Shown here one piece after another: positions 7,811 to 8,522 of a stretch of DNA of 8,522 nucleotides. The notes below the pieces were generated by a model that saw only the letters and a program-made list of their open reading frames with translations, ran no database searches and was not told the origin of the DNA. Numbering within the stretch: position 1 is the stretch's first letter; each line of letters opens with the position of its first letter. This DNA is from an uncultured Eubacteriales bacterium. GTDB lineage: Bacteria; Bacillota; Clostridia; Oscillospirales; CAG-272. The stretch lies in NCBI GenBank assembly GCA_949286815.1, contig CASEEB010000298.1:1-8522 (forward strand). Direction: 5' to 3'. The translations under genes and the position numbers were made by a program.

Positions 7811-7914
7811 GAACGCTTGCGACAAAGGCGCATTGCCGGTTCCGGCGGCAGATCAAGCTGACGCTGAAAGTATGAAAGAACCCTCCGCCAGACAGACGGT
7901 ACATATGCGCTCTG

Positions 7915-8334
7915 TCATATCGGTTTAATAAAAAACAACTCGCCGGGCTGCGCGTATTTGCCGATATCAATTATAAGACACCCGCAATCCTTATAACCCA
8001 ATTTTCTGTAAAAATGCTGAGCGTCTTCATCAGACTGAGTTGAAAGCATGAGCAAATCAAAGCCCTTTGATTTCATGTCATTTTCCCAATGCTCCATAAG
8101 CTTCCGCCCGTATCCCATGCCCCGATACCCGCTGTCTAAATATATAAGATTGCAAAAAGGAATACTGTCCCAGAACAGATTATATCTCAAGACCCCCGCG
8201 AAACTGCCCTCGCATAATAACACATATCCTGTCTTGTCTCTTACCTTTTTGTAAAACTCTTCCTCCCTCAAATGTCTGTCAAGCCTAAACCAATTTTCCA
8301 TATCATCATTCTGAACACATCTGATTTCTACCAT
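7915..8334 (-). CDS. GNAT-family N-acetyltransferase, substrate unknown
   Basis: This 139-residue protein is a single small GNAT domain, predicted to transfer an acetyl group from acetyl-CoA to an amine. The acetyl-CoA pyrophosphate-binding motif A is seen as the strand NLIYLDSGY leading into RGMGYG (71-76) and the helix GRKLMEHW. Motif B is seen as AQHFYRKLGYKDCG (105-118), typical of the family's last conserved helix and strand. No signal peptide or membrane segment is visible. Length is normal for a minimal GNAT (about 135-170). The start has GGAGG 5 nt upstream. It lies 197 bp upstream of asnB on the same strand, behind a terminator, so it is probably a separate transcription unit. The substrate could be a small amine, an antibiotic or a protein N-terminus; the sequence does not decide, and a link to nitrogen assimilation is not shown. 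Confidence 0.85.
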   Translation of the reverse strand: MVEIRCVQNDDMENWFRLDRHLREEEFYKKVRDKTGYVLLCEGSFAGVLRYNLFWDSIPFCNLIYLDSGYRGMGYGRKLMEHWENDMKSKGFDLLMLSTQSDEDAQHFYRKLGYKDCGCLIIDIGKYAQPGELFFIKPI

Positions 8335-8339
8335 TTCGC

Positions 8340-8344
8340 CCTCC
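8340..8344 (-). promoter_or_regulatory. Ribosome binding site of the GNAT gene
   Basis: GGAGG on the minus strand, 5 nt before the ATG at 8334. A short inverted repeat with arms CGAGA and TCTCG (8344-8359) directly precedes it and touches its first base. That repeat could mildly affect initiation if it folds in the mRNA. Confidence 0.75.
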
Positions 8345-8358
8345 GAGACAGAATTCTC

Positions 8359-8386
8359 GTAATATCAAAAATCGGGAATTTACCAA
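8359..8386 (-). promoter_or_regulatory. Weak candidate promoter for the GNAT gene
   Basis: On the minus strand TTGGTA (8381-8386) and TATTAC (8359-8364) are 16 bp apart and each match 4 of 6 consensus positions. Transcription would start close to 8352, giving a very short leader. The upstream terminator implies that a promoter should exist between 8335 and 8453, and this is the best pair seen. The region is A/T-rich, so chance matches are likely. Confidence 0.25.
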
Positions 8387-8453
8387 GTACGCTCTTTAAA
8401 TCTTTGACAGAAATATACTTTCCGAATCAAAAAACTTTTTTGCATAAAGGCAT

Positions 8454-8492
8454 AAAAAAACAAAAAGCCGACAGACATATCTTGTCTGCGGC
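8454..8492 (-). terminator. Intrinsic terminator of a gene beyond the right edge
   Basis: On the minus strand a stem of ten base pairs (8467-8477 with 8483-8492, one bulged base at 8471) closes a 5-nt loop (8478-8482). It is followed by TTTTTGTTTTTTT (8454-8466). This is a textbook Rho-independent terminator. It faces the GNAT gene and so separates it from an upstream minus-strand gene outside the window. One minus-strand frame reaches TAA at 8505-8507 just before the stem, which may be the end of that gene, but too little is visible to call it. Confidence 0.88.
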
Positions 8493-8522
8493 CTCTTTGT
8501 CGCTTTATGTGAAAATTATATC

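Larger units (their letters stand above)
7718..7914. other. Intergenic region between the GNAT gene and asnB
   Basis: This is 197 bp with no convincing gene. On the minus strand, just past the GNAT stop, GACAGA/TCTGTC (7891-7896 with 7911-7916) and CCGTC/GGCGG (within 7885-7899) can form small alternative hairpins. They are followed only by GGGTTCTTTC, so any terminator here is weak. A short GC-rich inverted repeat, GCCGG-TT-CCGGC, lies at 7835-7846. I looked for a T-box (antiterminator sequence plus terminator) and did not find one. The promoter-like and repeat elements nearer asnB are listed separately. Confidence 0.6.

Noticed and set aside
7718..7825. N-terminal extension of AsnB by 36 codons from the ATG at 7825
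   Set aside because: It would bury the catalytic Cys2 and has no family support. The GGGAGG site points to 7717.
7785..7970. 61-codon minus-strand frame spanning the GNAT end and the intergenic gap
   Set aside because: It overlaps the GNAT gene in another frame, shows no family resemblance, and its second half is just the non-coding gap.
8404..8409. Perfect TTGACA on the plus strand
   Set aside because: No -10-like sequence lies 16-18 bp downstream, and no plus-strand gene follows in the window.
8515..8520. Perfect TATAAT on the minus strand just upstream of the terminator, hinting at a very short RNA
   Set aside because: The -35 region is outside the window. The bases may equally be the end of an upstream coding region whose TAA is at 8505-8507.
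1..8522. CRISPR arrays, tRNA or rRNA genes, insertion sequences, phage or defence genes
   Set aside because: I looked for repeat-spacer arrays, tRNA-like arms, transposase motifs and defence-protein motifs and saw none. The coding content is core nitrogen metabolism plus one GNAT.

Overview
The window is a compact stretch of bacterial chromosome with every gene on the minus strand. It carries one nitrogen-assimilation operon, read right to left as asnB, gltB, gltD, preceded by a small stand-alone GNAT acetyltransferase gene. Strong AGGAGG-type ribosome binding sites, an about 1,500-residue GltB, a short (526 aa) asparagine synthase starting MCSIMG, and a GltD whose first cysteine cluster carries a 12-residue spacer all point to a Firmicute. 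An anaerobic gut-type Clostridia is most likely, but that is an inference from protein style and not a proven assignment.

Layout from right to left, in the direction of transcription: 8454-8492 is a clean intrinsic terminator for a gene lying beyond the right edge. 7915-8334 is the GNAT gene. 7718-7914 is a 197-bp intergenic region with a candidate asnB promoter flanked by repeats. 6137-7717 is asnB, 1608-6125 is gltB (glutamate synthase large subunit) and 113-1594 is gltD (small subunit). 1-112 is a non-coding region packed with inverted repeats.

How the genes work together: GltB and GltD form NAD(P)H-dependent glutamate synthase (GOGAT), which turns glutamine plus 2-oxoglutarate into two glutamates. 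AsnB uses glutamine and ATP to convert aspartate to asparagine, also releasing glutamate. All three therefore handle the glutamine amide group. The gaps are 11 and 13 bp, and each downstream Shine-Dalgarno sequence overlaps the preceding stop codon, so the three are probably co-transcribed and translationally coupled. All catalytic and cofactor residues checked are present and no frameshift was seen.

The coding content is ordinary core metabolism and I found no undescribed protein system. The least explained DNA is at the left edge, where two mutually exclusive hairpins share an arm, and in the asnB leader, where an inverted repeat brackets the putative -10 box and a 10-bp direct repeat occurs. 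No stretch longer than 300 bases lacks a gene.
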